The position numbers were made by a program, and so were the translations under genes. Below the pieces are notes generated by a model, which saw only the letters and a program-made list of their open reading frames with translations, had not been told where the DNA came from and did no database searches. DNA of 64,000 bases from positions 18,975,657 to 19,039,656 of the forward strand of contig NC_046674.1 of assembly GCF_003369915.1 (NCBI RefSeq). The letters are read 5' to 3'. This DNA is from Drosophila miranda (Eukaryota > Arthropoda > Insecta > Diptera > Drosophilidae). Below are positions 36,872 to 47,520 of the stretch, piece after piece (position 1 is the first letter of the stretch; every line of letters starts with the position of its first letter).

Positions 36872-36879
36872 TTTTATGA
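36872..36879 (-). promoter_or_regulatory. TATA-like box of the secreted repeat gene
   Basis: CATAAAAT on the minus strand, about 85-90 bp upstream of the MKSI start codon. This is the usual place for genes with a 4-codon first exon. An ACAGTT initiator-like sequence lies about 30 bp downstream. Confidence 0.5.
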
Positions 36880-37512
36880 GCAAATCCCATCCCAGGCGCC
36901 GAGCATCCCATCCCCAGCGACTGCTGCTGTTAACCAGTTTGTAATTCGGTGCTAATTGCCGCTAGATACACGCCAAGTGCGCGAAACCCGTTCCCATATG
37001 TAAATATGTATCATATATATTATTTTTCCACATTGATATGGATTTGTCTGGCTAATTATAAGCCGTGGAAATCACCGTCAAGTCCAGCATCTCATCAAAA
37101 AGCAAAAACCTAGACAACAAAATGGGCTCAAGGCTTATTCAGAGTCTTACCCAGACCCAGATTCCGATACAGATACGGATACGAGATATAGATACGGATC
37201 GATCCGTTAGTCATCTGTTCATATGTTTAGCTGTTTAGCACAGAGTTGCAAAAAAAGCGAGCACTGCAGTCGTTCGTTGGAAGCACTTAAGTAGATGGGA
37301 GTTGGGGTAGCCAGCTAATTTCAAGTGCACATAAATAACTATGCAAACATTAATAGGATTGGATTTGCGAAGCGTCTATAATTACTGCCCTTTTACGTAA
37401 GTTGAACATTTTTGTTGACATTTAAGTGTAAATCTATCAATTTACATTTAATTTCCTGGAACGGTACGCAGTGGAACACATATGTGATTGATTAATAGAT
37501 TAATAGATTAAT

Positions 37513-38066
37513 AGGTTAGGTTAGGTTCACCCGGACGGCCCTCAGAGGGGCCCCACATAGGCCAGTATGGCCCTTAGTTGTCCGGATAGGGGGGGAGTAT
37601 GAACCGTCGCGGCAGTGTTTAGGGGATTTTGAAGTCCTCGAGGATCGAGGTATTTTTCGCATAGGCCAGTAGCTGCTGTGGCGTCCTCTTGGAGGCATCT
37701 TTCAGTGATGCCAGCACTGGCGCGCCCAGGTACTTCCTCCTTGCCCTTAAGAGAGCAGGACAGTTGCAGATGAGATGTTCCAGGGTTTCGGTTGCCCCAG
37801 GTTCGTCACATTTCCTACAACTGTCTCTGTTTGTGATGCCTAGCTTTGTTGCATGCGCCGCAGCCAGGCAATGGCCCGTTAGTATTCCCACTAGTAATCT
37901 GCAGTCCTTCCGTGGTAGGTGCAGCAGGTAGTGGCTGAGTTTATCATTGCGGTAGATCCGCACTGACTTTGTCGTGCTTAGGGTATCTAGTGCCTCCCTG
38001 CTCGCCAAGACATTTCTGGAACTGACTGCGGACGACTGCATGGATCTTATCGCCGCTAGGCTTGGC
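37513..38066 (-). mobile_element. 5'-truncated non-LTR retrotransposon (LINE) remnant
   Basis: A minus-strand frame (about 38,041-37,619) encodes the end of a LINE ORF2. It has RNase H-like text (LVGILTGHCLAAAHATKLGI) followed by a CCHC-type zinc motif CRKCDEPGATETLEHLICNC and ends LEDFKIP. The 3' untranslated part ends near GGTTCACC with short TTAGG-like and TTAATAGA repeats. TAATAGATTAAT flanks both sides (37,501-37,512 and 38,067-38,078), a clear target-site duplication. Only about 550 bp of the 3' end is present, as expected for incomplete reverse transcription. The peptide resembles I/LOA-type elements such as Bilbo of the obscura group, but the family is uncertain. The domain for reverse transcription is absent, so it is not autonomous. 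Confidence 0.8.
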
Positions 38067-38084
38067 TAATAGATTAATTGGTCA

Positions 38085-38815
38085 AATTCAAAAGTATATT
38101 TAACAACAAAGAGTATAGAAACTTTCATACGAAGGTTCGTACTTTCGTGCTTCATTTATTCCAATGGATTGCATTTTAATCCTTTTCGCTCATTCACTTT
38201 CAAACAATTTCTATTTGGCGCGCACCGCTGGTATCCAGTTGATAGTATCGATAGCCGTTTGGTGGGACTTGCTCTTCTTTTTTTTTTAAGTAGCTCTATA
38301 TTTTGTGATGGGACATTCTCTCCTGGTGGAGGGTTTTTTCCTTGCCACAATGTCCCTTTTCCTTGTTGAACTTTTTTGTTTAAACCTTTTTTTAGACAAT
38401 ATCCAATACAAACCAGTATTTAAAATTTACCAGTCAAGTACAAAATTGATTCTTTTATCAGATAAAATTATGTGTGCAGGGCTGAGAGATCTATATAGCT
38501 ATTAATATTCGACGGAACAAAAAAATTGAGCAATATGGTTTCCAATCCTTGACGGAGAACGATTAACCAATTGTAAGCCAAGGGGGTATTTCAATCTTCC
38601 ACTGGAAATAATGAAAATTGAATTATTTTAACGCAGTTTAGGTGAAAGATATCGTGGTTTCTTTTTTAAATTCAGAGGAAAGATGGCATGGATCTACAAG
38701 AAGAATTTACAATCAGCAATATTTTCCGCCATTTACCTCAAGTCGATGAACTGTTTAAAAAGCGGGGGGTTAAGTGGGCTAAGTTCGATTTCTCATCGAT
38801 ATACGATTCGATGGT
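38085..38815 (+). repeat. Dispersed promoter-associated repeat, copy A (at galla-2)
   Basis: About 730 bp matching the reverse complement of 54,640-55,625. Long matching blocks include the stretch from 38,159 (TCCAATGGATTGCATT) through CGCGCACCGCTGGTATCCAG, TATCGATAGCCG, CTCCTGGTGGAGGG and GGTTTCCAATCCTTGACGG to ATGGATCTACAAGAAG and TCATCGATATACG. It carries one copy of an internal unit of about 160 bp (about 38,375-38,535) that is doubled in the other copy. TATCGATA at about 38,246 is a DRE/BEAF-32-type motif. The repeat ends about 90 bp before the galla-2 start codon. Confidence 0.8.
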
Positions 38816-38903
38816 CCATACTCCACACTTCCTGTTTATTGTTTTGTTTTGCATCCCGATAACTGAATTATATAAAATATATACTACCCATAAACTAAGC
38901 AAA

Positions 38904-39431
38904 ATGCCAACAGAAATTGAAAATATAAACCCCAATGTCTATGACAAGATTAAGGAGCGTGTGACGACAGCCAATGAAGAAGACGACAACGTTGCAGATC
39001 CCTTCGACAAGCGCGAGATTTTCGGTGAGGGCTTGGAAATCCGATAAAGATTGGAATTGCTAAATAATGCTGTTGTTGTAGACCTCATACGCAACATCAC
39101 TGATCCGGAGCACCCGCTCACCCTGGAGGAGCTGCATGTGGTGCAGGAGGGACTCATCCGCATCAGCAACAAGCAGAACTCCGTTTTCATCAACTTCACA
39201 CCCACCATCCCGCACTGTTCCATGGCCACGCTGATCGGCCTGTCCATACGCGTGAAGCTGCTGCGCTCCTTGCCGCCCCGCTTCAAGGTCACCGTAGAGA
39301 TCACCCCCGGGACCCATGCCTCGGAGCAGGCGGTCAACAAGCAGCTGGCGGACAAGGAGCGTGTGGCCGCTGCTTTGGAGAACAAGCATCTGGCCGAGGT
39401 AATCAATCAGTGCATCTCGGCCAGGGGCTGA
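38904..39431 (+). CDS. galla-2: Galla-2: MIP18/CIAO2-type cytosolic Fe-S targeting protein
   Basis: Exons 38904-39024 and 39082-39431 give 156 aa, starting [17 protein letters not shown]. The 57-nt intron has donor GTGAGG and acceptor TTGTTGTAG. The product is a MIP18/DUF59 protein of the CIAO2 type, part of the cytosolic iron-sulfur assembly targeting complex that delivers clusters to nuclear and cytosolic enzymes; fly Galla proteins are also linked to Crumbs and Xpd. Family hallmarks seen: [14 protein letters not shown], the [11 protein letters not shown] segment with the conserved Cys, and [13 protein letters not shown]. The length equals the usual family length. The frame is also open upstream to an ATG at 38,688, adding 72 codons with a hydrophobic segment; those codons come largely from a dispersed repeat, so the downstream ATG is preferred. 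Convergent with OXA1L. Confidence 0.9.
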
Positions 39432-39639
39432 ATAAGCAACTACCCCTACCGCCTAACCAGTACATCCTCCCTCTACCCTACACTGTAGCTGTCCCATGTT
39501 TTTTTAGGTAATACAAATTATATTTTAGCAGCAAAACTTTCTGGGGTCATGAACTATGGGCTAAAAGGTAAACGTTAACAAAACACAGCGTAGCGGGGCG
39601 ACTGGCGGATGACGACGCTGTACTCCATGGACAATCGGG

Positions 39640-41130
39640 TTATTCTTTGGGCGGTTCCTTCAACCGCATGTGCGGCTCCACAGTGGGCAGGGGCTTTGGC
39701 TTGGTGGGATCGTACTTGAAGGTCTTCACCAGCGGCCCTTTTCCAGCCTTGGCGAAGCGGATTTCATCCAGACGCTGTCGCTCCTCGATCTCCTTGGTGA
39801 TCTTCATGTTGTCCCAGGCTGAAAGAGGATTTAAAGGTTACAAAAGGTCGTCCTTTAGGATGTATTTTTGGAGCTTACACTCTTTCATGCCTCCAACGAA
39901 TCCCTTCTTCTTCGTAGGCAGCGCACTGGGTGCATGCGTCAGCATCTTCTCGATCTTGAAGTATTCGCGCACTGAGGGAATACGCAGTACGGCCACCTGT
40001 CCCAGTGAGATGAAGTTACTGCATGCCCAATACGTTAAAATGGCCGCCGGGAAGTTCATTGTGAAGGGGAAGATGACAAGAGGCAGTGCTCGGAGCACAT
40101 ACTTCATCGTGTTCATGTTGGCGGCCGACAGGCGGGCGCTGTCCGTTCCGATCTCGATGGTCAGGTAGAGCGTGGCGCTGGTGATCAAAGGCAGTATATA
40201 GAAAGGATCGGCCAGGGTCAGATCTTGGAACCACCAGAGTCCGCCATCCCTCATGGAGTCGACAGGCGTATTGGCCATCTGACGCAGGCCCATGAAAAAG
40301 GATATGAAGAGCGGTGCCTGGGCTAGTGGCACAATCATGTTCTTCAGCGGATTCACACCCTTATCCCGCATGAACAGCATCATCTCCTGGGCGTAGCGGG
40401 CCGACTCAATGGCGTTACCCGACTGCCTGGCCTCCGTCATCTTGAGTTGCAGCAACTGCATCTGTGGCATGTTGTTGTTCATCTTAGCCGAGTTCCGTTG
40501 GGCAAGAATCACAAGCGGAAAGATGATTGTGCGCACCACAAGCGTTCCCACGGCGATGGCACCCCACCAGGGCAGCTCCCAGGTGCAGTGCAGGAACTCC
40601 ATGCAGTTTTGTACGACACCCACGGGCGTCCAGCCTCCCAGTCCGATCGAGGCGAATGTGGCCTCTCCAGCAGCATTCAACACATCTGAAGACACGTCCT
40701 CCACGGAAAATGCGGGCGGGGTCGGCGCCGCAGGAATATCGGGCAGATCGACTAGCTCCTTGGTGGAAACCGATTCCGGCAGGCCCCCGGTGCCGGTGCT
40801 GGCAAAGCGCAGAGCACTTGATCCCATCAGCGCTGGAGGCACAAGCTTTTGTGGAGGAACCAGACACATTGAGTGCCTGGACAGCTGGGCGCTCCAAATC
40901 CTGTGGCTGGCCAAGTGCATGTCTCTCCTGTTGGCGGGTGAGTTGTGCTAAAAGGGATGTGTCAAGATTAGTTGGTGTCCCTTCAATTCATAACAAGTTA
41001 CCGCGTTTGCAGGTTATGTCATAGAGAACTCCATTCCGGCGCACCGGCTGGCGGCATTTACCTGTGTGGCCAAGCGGGCGGTGGCCGCGTTAAGTGCTGC
41101 AGCCGCATTAGTTGCCCGCCATAGCTGCAT
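39640..41130 (-). CDS. OXA1L: Mitochondrial inner-membrane insertase OXA1L
   Basis: Exons 41062-41130 (MQLWRATNAAAALNAATARLATQ split), 39879-40947 and 39640-39818; all junctions are GT-AG and in frame, giving 438 aa. The N-terminal first exon is Ala/Arg-rich without acids, as in a mitochondrial targeting sequence. The YidC/Oxa1 core follows, with membrane segments near WWGAIAVGTLVVRTIIFPLV, MIVPLAQAPLFISFFMGL, FYILPLITSATLYLTI and LPLVIFPFTMNFPAAILTY. The C-terminus is charged and faces the matrix in the family, where it contacts the mitoribosome. Function: co-translational insertion of mitochondrially encoded respiratory subunits. The first exon is needed for targeting; an ATG at 40,920 in exon 2 would start without a full presequence. 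Its stop is 208 bp from that of galla-2. Confidence 0.92.
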
Positions 41131-44100
41131 CCTGTTTACCAGCATCGTACAACTTTAATTTAGCAAATTGTTAATTTCTGTTTTGCTTCGTTTTGCTCCG
41201 CAGGCCTGCGGAAAAGAGATGGAAGATGTAAATTCCAGTGTTAATGGCAAAACGGCGGCAGTCAGCTGTGTGTGTCACATCGCGCCACCTGGCGGCTGTG
41301 CTGCCGTTGGTTCTTTGGCGGTAAAAATTTGAATTTCAATCTTTGGCTTACTTTTCCTCTACGCTGTCAAAGATAGAATTTAATAGAATTTTGTTAAGCT
41401 GGAATTCAATGTTGACGTGAAAAATGAGTTTTAATTGACAACCAAAAAGGTCTGATCTAGTTTTGAAAATTGAATCAATTAGCACAGCAATTTACGATTT
41501 GCTTTCGCTAGGCCATACAAATATTTGCAAATTTTATGACTGACATCCCGGAAGGCCAACGGGTTCCTGCTAGCTATTGTCGTGAGCCAACGGAAAATGT
41601 TAAAAGTCAATGCGACATATTTGGCATACAAAATTATGTCACTAAAATGCTTCAGTTTCGCTCAAATTAATTGGTTAATATTCATTCAATTCGATACCCT
41701 TATCCATGGCTAAGGCCTCACTCGTTTGGCACAAGCATCCATACGCTTGGAAGTAGCCAGTAAATCTAGCGTATTGCCGATTCGAGCTGGTCTACTTCCA
41801 CAGTCCATTTCTCATTATGAATACTGATACACATTATATTAAGATTGGGAAAAATAAATTATAAATCTCGACTCGTTGGAACGCCCTCATTTAAATAATG
41901 CTGAAACCCGAGAGATTATACATACATACATAGGTGTTCAAAGTGCGAATTGGTCTCGACCCCAGAATCGGAGTGAATCGCCAAACCATTGACGCGCTTT
42001 GACATGCACAACTAATTTGTTCATTAAAGCAAAGGGGAAACAACAAATGCAAAGTCAAACACGAGAGATATTATATCACTTAGAAACTAGTTTATTGGCT
42101 TTGAGTTAAATATGAGTTTTGCCTCTGCTGCGTGGTCGGCAGATGCATCTTTTTGTATACCAAATCAAATACAAAGAAGATGATCGCCACTAAGTAGCTA
42201 CTATAGTCAAATGTCGAACGTATGATGAGAAGATTGACACCTTTTAAGGATTGAGAGATTTTACTACGATGATTTTATGGAGAAATGATTTTGATCTTCC
42301 ACTAAAAAGCCTACCTATACATTTTCCTATAATTTATTTTTATTTTTCCCGAATTTCCTCAGTGTTGAAGGTTGATTTTAAGTGCCAATCAATACAGATG
42401 CAAAATACGTGGGGAGATACGTAGATACCATACCCGTCACTTTTATTTTTTTTTTTTATGAGGTAGCCAGAATAAAATGTAATCAATTAATGAAACCCAA
42501 TTTTGACATATGGAACTGATAGGGAGCTTTTTCGTAAAAGCTTTCAATGCTCTTATGGAGTATAAATCTTAAAACTAAACTTAAACGAAATAAAATCAGT
42601 GGATAGTGGCACTATTATCATTTCTCATCGATCAGGTCGATGATTTCACTTTCCGTACAAGCCATAAAGTTAAATTTTATGACTTTCGTGTTCTCAGCGA
42701 CGCGGCGGACAGACTTCTTCAAGGTCAGACTCAGACCGACCCCCTATGTTGATTTATGTCGTTCGCACATCACACCAACTATCATCAGCACAGTGGAATG
42801 AAAGTAGTTTGCAAAGGAATAGTTTTAGCCCGTACATAGGTGAGCTTATGATTTATGTAAGCTGTACAATACTTTTTGGTTTCGCTGTTCGAAAAAGGGA
42901 CGAATTGATTTCTTGGTTAATGCTTGGAGGTCATCTCTCTCAAATGGAGGGGATCTCAAGAGAGAGTGAAGAAAGAGGAACCACCTCCTCTGTTATGTTA
43001 ATTTTTGAATTTCGCTTATCATCTTTCCGCCCAATGAACTATTTAATCAGAATAATACAATATTTGGTGGTTCCATTTTTCTCTGCATTATCTCTCTCTC
43101 ACCAGTCGATCTCGCACAACCTCGTGGAAGGAATAGCGTAGTCACTGCAGTTTCATTTGTTCCGTCTGGTTTATCTGACATGATCTAGATTCCGCGATTC
43201 GGCAACTAATATACCCCCATATACTCTTTGCATATCGAGTATAAAAAGGAGTTACTAAGAAAGAAACCTATCCTTCCAGAGACTTAATTCCTTAATTAGC
43301 CCCATCCCATTTCCTCATCTCAATATCTGCAGATCACTGTGCAGGGCAGGCGCTAGAATATGATATTTAAAATATAGCATTAAAGGTGCCGGTGCCGCAA
43401 GAGACACGAGACGTTTTGTGTCGATAGATGCATATGTAGATAGGGTTTTGCGGCTAAGGCGTTGGCTGGCAACGGGTAAATCCTGTTTGATATCTTATTT
43501 TGACTATTAATTAAGTATTAACTCAGTTTTATGGGCCAATTTGTTAAACGCGTACATTTCAGCGCCTCTCGCACACCTGTGTATGTACGTGCATTACTAG
43601 TAAAGCTTCGTTCGGTTTGGCACTTGACAACGGATGAACTGAGGGCTCGAGGGACGGCACGGGACGAAGAAGTATCGTTAAACGCGAACTGTAAAAGTTA
43701 AGCTTTTGGGCAGGCCAGGCCAAAAGTGGAACCATAAATTATGCTAAATACGTATTGGCACTACTCGTACGCTACATGCTATTTCAAATGCATTTAATTA
43801 AGTGTGTCTTTTTGGGTGTGCCGGGTAGGTTTTTCAGACTAGACCCAAACCCAGACCCGGACCAGACCTAGGCTAAGCGGCGACATTGACATTGCCGCAT
43901 GTGGAGATACTTTTAACTTTTGCTCTTTGCAGCCCAGCCCACACACACACCACACTCTACTCTCGCAGCATGAGATGGAAATTGGAAGACATCGAGCCGC
44001 CGCCGATGCTCCAGTTTGGCCAATACTTTTGGTTGGCTTATTGTTATTTAGATGTGTTTCCTGCAGTCCGGCGTAAAAGTTGTTTGGGTGGATCGGGTTT

Positions 44101-44140
44101 CGTCGATTGAGAATTTGGATTCAAATCAGTCTGATGTTTA
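41131..44140. other. Intergenic region OXA1L-Cpr67Fa1
   Basis: About 3 kb with no supported gene. Between about 42,425 (ATACCCGTCACTTTT) and 43,250 (CATATCGAGTATAAAAAGG) the edges resemble termini common in Drosophila transposon relics. A decayed element may lie there, but no inverted repeats or coding remnants could be verified. The rest is likely promoter and enhancer DNA. Confidence 0.4.
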
Positions 44141-44141
44141 G

Positions 44142-44148
44142 TATAAAA
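44142..44148 (+). promoter_or_regulatory. TATA box of Cpr67Fa1
   Basis: TATAAAA 86 bp upstream of the start codon. An initiator-like GTCATCATTCAG at 44,170-44,181 follows at about the canonical 30-bp spacing. Confidence 0.8.
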
Positions 44149-44227
44149 ACATTTGCAATTGGCCACAGAGTCATCATTCAGAGTCTCACAGTCCCAGACA
44201 AACGAACTCCTCCTTACTTCTACCAAG

Positions 44228-44761
44228 ATGTTCCGCTACGTAAGTATCCAGGATATTGGAAGAACTCCAGCTCATGGAGAGCCAGAGATCAGCTAACCGA
44301 CTGCTCCTATCCAATCACATCCAAAACAGATGCTCGTCGCCTCCGCCGTCCTGGCCTGCGCCTATGCCGCCGCATCCTACAACACCGATGCCTCCGCATA
44401 CGTGGTGAAGAACAGCGCTGACATCCAGCCCGAGGGACAGTACACGTACCAGTACGAGACCAGCAACGGCATCGCCGCCCAGGAGTCCGGACTTGGAGGC
44501 TACCAGGCCACCGGAGGATACTCCTACTACTCGCCGGAGGGACAGCTTGTCCAGATCTCCTATGTGGCCGATGAGAACGGCTACCAGCCCCAGGGTGATC
44601 TCCTGCCTACTCCCCCACCAATCCCAGCTGCCATCCTGAAGTCCCTGGAGTACATCCGCACCCACCCTCAGTACCAGGAGCCACAGCAGCAGTACCAGCA
44701 GGTGCAGCAGCAGCAATACCGCAGCCCCGCTCGTCTCCAGAACAAGCGCGTCTACGGTTAA
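44228..44761 (+). CDS. Cpr67Fa1: RR-1 cuticular protein
   Basis: Exon 1 (44228-44239) encodes MFRY. A 90-nt intron follows (donor GTAAGT, acceptor CCAAAACAG). Exon 2 is 44330-44761. The product is 147 aa. The signal peptide MFRYMLVASAVLACAYAA is split by the intron after four codons, the classic arrangement of insect cuticle genes. The Rebers-Riddiford RR-1 chitin-binding domain covers about residues 30-100: GQYTYQYETSNGIAAQESG, then YYSPEGQLVQISYVADENGYQPQG and LPTPPPIP. The tail is Gln/Tyr-rich (EPQQQYQQVQQQQY). The protein is secreted by epidermis and binds chitin. Poly(A) signal AATAAA at 44,828. D. melanogaster has a tandem pair Fa1/Fa2; only one copy is seen here, so which of the two it matches is uncertain. 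Confidence 0.9.
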
Positions 44762-44859
44762 GCAGCGACTCCAGTCGTCATCTGCAAATGTTTATAAAAG
44801 CTTTATTATTTTTTTTTTTTTGAAATTAATAAATGTTATTGAGGAGAAAACAAATTTGA

Positions 44860-45390
44860 AAAGTTGTTCAAAAAACGGTTCATGCACCGAAAACGGTGTC
44901 GCAAACGCAATTTCTGGATTAGATCCCAAGGTCCCCAGGTTCATGTCTTCTACCGCCGAACACCCTACACCCCACACCCTCTCTGGCCATAAACTGCTAT
45001 GCCGCGATCCCCTCCTTATACCCCGTCAGGTAAAGTTATTAACTTATTATTTATTCATTTACTTTATTTAACTCTTCCTTTCATTTTACCAGGTAGCCCC
45101 TTTGGTGCCCAGGAATACCTCAAGCATGCCCGCGCCCACTTTTATGTTTATCATCGTTTACCAGGGACTACCCCCTTCTGATCTTCCAGTTCATATGAGC
45201 GAGTGTGCGCTTTATTCCGCTGTAGTTCCTCGTCCTCTCGGGAGGTCCAAGGGATATGCTCCTGGCTCGAATGCTAGAGCCACTGTCTGCCCTGTTGCGG
45301 GCCATAGCCACTGCAGCAGGGACCAGTGATCGACGGCGGAATCGTTGGCTCCGAATCAAACACTGGGCCTCAGCTTCGAGACTCGTAAGT
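44860..45390 (+). pseudogene. Unidentified spliced coding-like fragment
   Basis: The stretch has coding-like codon use and an apparent intron at 45,030-45,093 (CGTCAG|GTAAAG to TTTACCAG|GTAGCC). One frame reads through the junction from ISGLDPKVPRFMSSTAE to PRQ and then VAPLVPRNTSSMP, ending in a stop at 45,327. Another frame (MLLARMLEPLSALLRAIA from 45,256) is open up to the donor GTAAGTGAATCAG at 45,392 that is duplicated in the inverted repeat. No frame gives a recognisable domain. It could be the left remainder of the gene whose piece forms the arms of the palindrome, or random. Not recognised. Confidence 0.3.
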
Positions 45391-45469
45391 GAATCAGTAT
45401 ATAATTGTGGACATTTTTTTAAAATACATCTTCTTTCACATCACATCTTCGCTACGCTTTGCCACAAAC

Positions 45470-45702
45470 CGAGTCGTATCCGATTTCCCCCCGCCAAAAG
45501 GAGTAATATCCAAGCATTACCGAGGCGCATTCGAGACAGACCGAGTCCAATCCCAGCCAGACAGAACCGTATCCCATCAGGACAGAAGCGCACCCCTTGC
45601 AAGATCAGAACCCAACAAGCCATCGTCATCCTTCGACCTGGCCATCGACAACAAGGAATTTCCCTATGGCAAACAAGGGAGGGGCCACGCGGGCTACTAG
45701 AC
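45470..45702 (+). pseudogene. Gene-fragment exon in left palindrome arm
   Basis: Encodes a C-terminal peptide ending SSSFDLAIDNKEFPYGKQ then GRGHAGY and a stop, with Drosophila-like GC-rich third positions. The upstream intron copy starts GTAAGTGAATCAG, but its 3' end reads CATCTTCGCTACG with no usable AG, so the acceptor is lost compared with the other arm. A GACAGA-rich stretch is longer here than in the right arm. The parental gene is not recognised. Confidence 0.55.
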
Positions 45703-47248
45703 TCTAAAAAGATATCGTTGTTGCTAGGTTCAAGATAGATACAAATGTTTTCCACTAGTTTATTCATTTATACTAAGCTAAGTTTTGATGAATAAAACTA
45801 TTGAAAAATCATCCTTGCTGTTTTCTGTATTGGGGAAACTAACCCGATTACAAAAAGGCGTGGCACGCCCAGATCGGTTCACAAATAGCGGAGGAAACTC
45901 AATTTTTTTGATTGGGGAAAAGGTCCTTGATCCTTGATAAGGACTTCATTAAATCAAGGACATTTTATTGATCACAAGAAGCCATCGCACGACCAGATCG
46001 GGCCACAAATAGGCGTAGAAACTAATTATGTATGGTTGGTGTTGTTGAAGTCCTTACCGAAGGATCAAGGAAATTTTTCAGATCACGGCGGGCCATGGCA
46101 CCTTTCGCTCAGGCCACAAAGAAAGGAGAAACCAAGATATATATGTCTGGAAAAAATATCCTTGATCATTGGTCCTTTATAAGGACTCCATCAGATCAGG
46201 AAAATCTTTCCGAACACAGGAAGCCTTCGCACGTCCCAATTGGGCGACAAATAGGGAAGAAAACAAAACTGGCTTGTAATTTTTAATTTTTTAAATGTAG
46301 TCATGTAACTCGCGTCAAATGGCTGGGACACCAGGCGAACAGAAATCAGCAGAAGGTCGCCAATTTTTTTAAATTTTGGAGCCCCCAAAAGTATGCACCA
46401 CTTTTTTCCTTTTCTAAAGTTGCTTGCTGCTGATTTCTGTTCGCCTGGTATCCCAGCCATTTGACGCGAGTTTTGTTTTTAATACAAACTTTTTATGTAC
46501 GGTGGTGCACCTATCGGTGATTTCTTGAACTACATTTAAAATAATAACAAATTACAAGCCAGTTTTTTTTCTCCGTTATTTGTGGCCGATCTGGGCGTGC
46601 GACGGCTTCCTGTGCTCGGAGAAATGTCCCTGATTTTATGAAGTCCTTTCCAAGGACCACGGATATCAATGATCAAAAATACTAATTTTCTCCGCTATTT
46701 ATGGCCCGATCTGGGCATGCGACGGCTTCCTGTGTTCGGAAAGATTTTCCTGATCTGATGTAAGCCTTATCAAGGACCAATGATCAAGGATATTTTTTCC
46801 AGACATATATATCTTGGTTTGTCCTTTCTTTGTGGCCTGAGCGAAAGGTGCCATGGCCCGCCGTGATCTGAAAAATTTCCTTGATCCTTCGGTAAGGACT
46901 CCAACAACACCAACCATACATAACTAGTTACTACGGCTATTTGTGGCCCGATTTGGTCGTGCGATGGCTTCTTGTGATCGATAAAATGTCCTTGATTTAA
47001 TGAAGTCCTTATCAAGGATCAAGGACCTTTTCCCCAATCAAAAAAATTGAGTTTCCTCTGCTATTTGTGAACCGATCTGGGCGTGCCACGCCTTTTTGTA
47101 ATCGGGTTAGTTTCCCCAATACAGAAAACAGCAAGGATGATTTTTCAAAAGTTTTATTCATCAAAACTTAGCTTAGTATAAATGAATAAACTAGTGGAAA
47201 ACATTTGTATCTATCTTGAACCTAACAACAACGATATCTTTTTAGAGT

Positions 47249-47520
47249 CTAGTAGCCCGCGTGGCCCCTCCCTTGTTTGCCATAGGGAAATTCCTTGTTG
47301 TCGATGGCCAGGTCGAAGGATGACGATGGCTTGTTGGGTTCTGATATTCCAAGGGGTGCTGTCTGGGTGGGATTGGACTTGGTCTGTCTCGACGACGCCT
47401 CGGTAATGCTTGGATACGACTCGATTTGTGGCAAAGCCCTCTGTGAAGGAAGATATATTTTAAAATATGTCCACAATTATATACTGATTCACTTACGCGT
47501 CTCGAAGCTGAAGCCCAGTG
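47249..47520 (-). pseudogene. Gene-fragment exons in right palindrome arm
   Basis: Minus-strand copy of the same fragment: an upstream exon piece ending CTTCGAGACGC, an intron of about 60 nt (GTAAGTGAATCAG to TTCCTTCACAG), then an exon ending SEPNKPSSSFDLAIDNKEF and PYGKQGRGHAGY-stop. Here both splice sites look intact and the join is in frame (ASASRR to RALPQIESYPS). It is therefore the better-preserved copy. No start codon or promoter is visible, and the parental gene is not recognised. Confidence 0.5.

Noticed and set aside
42746-43141. 131-codon plus-strand frame
   Set aside because: No domain, poor codon bias, and it lies within a stretch that looks like transposon-derived or intergenic DNA.
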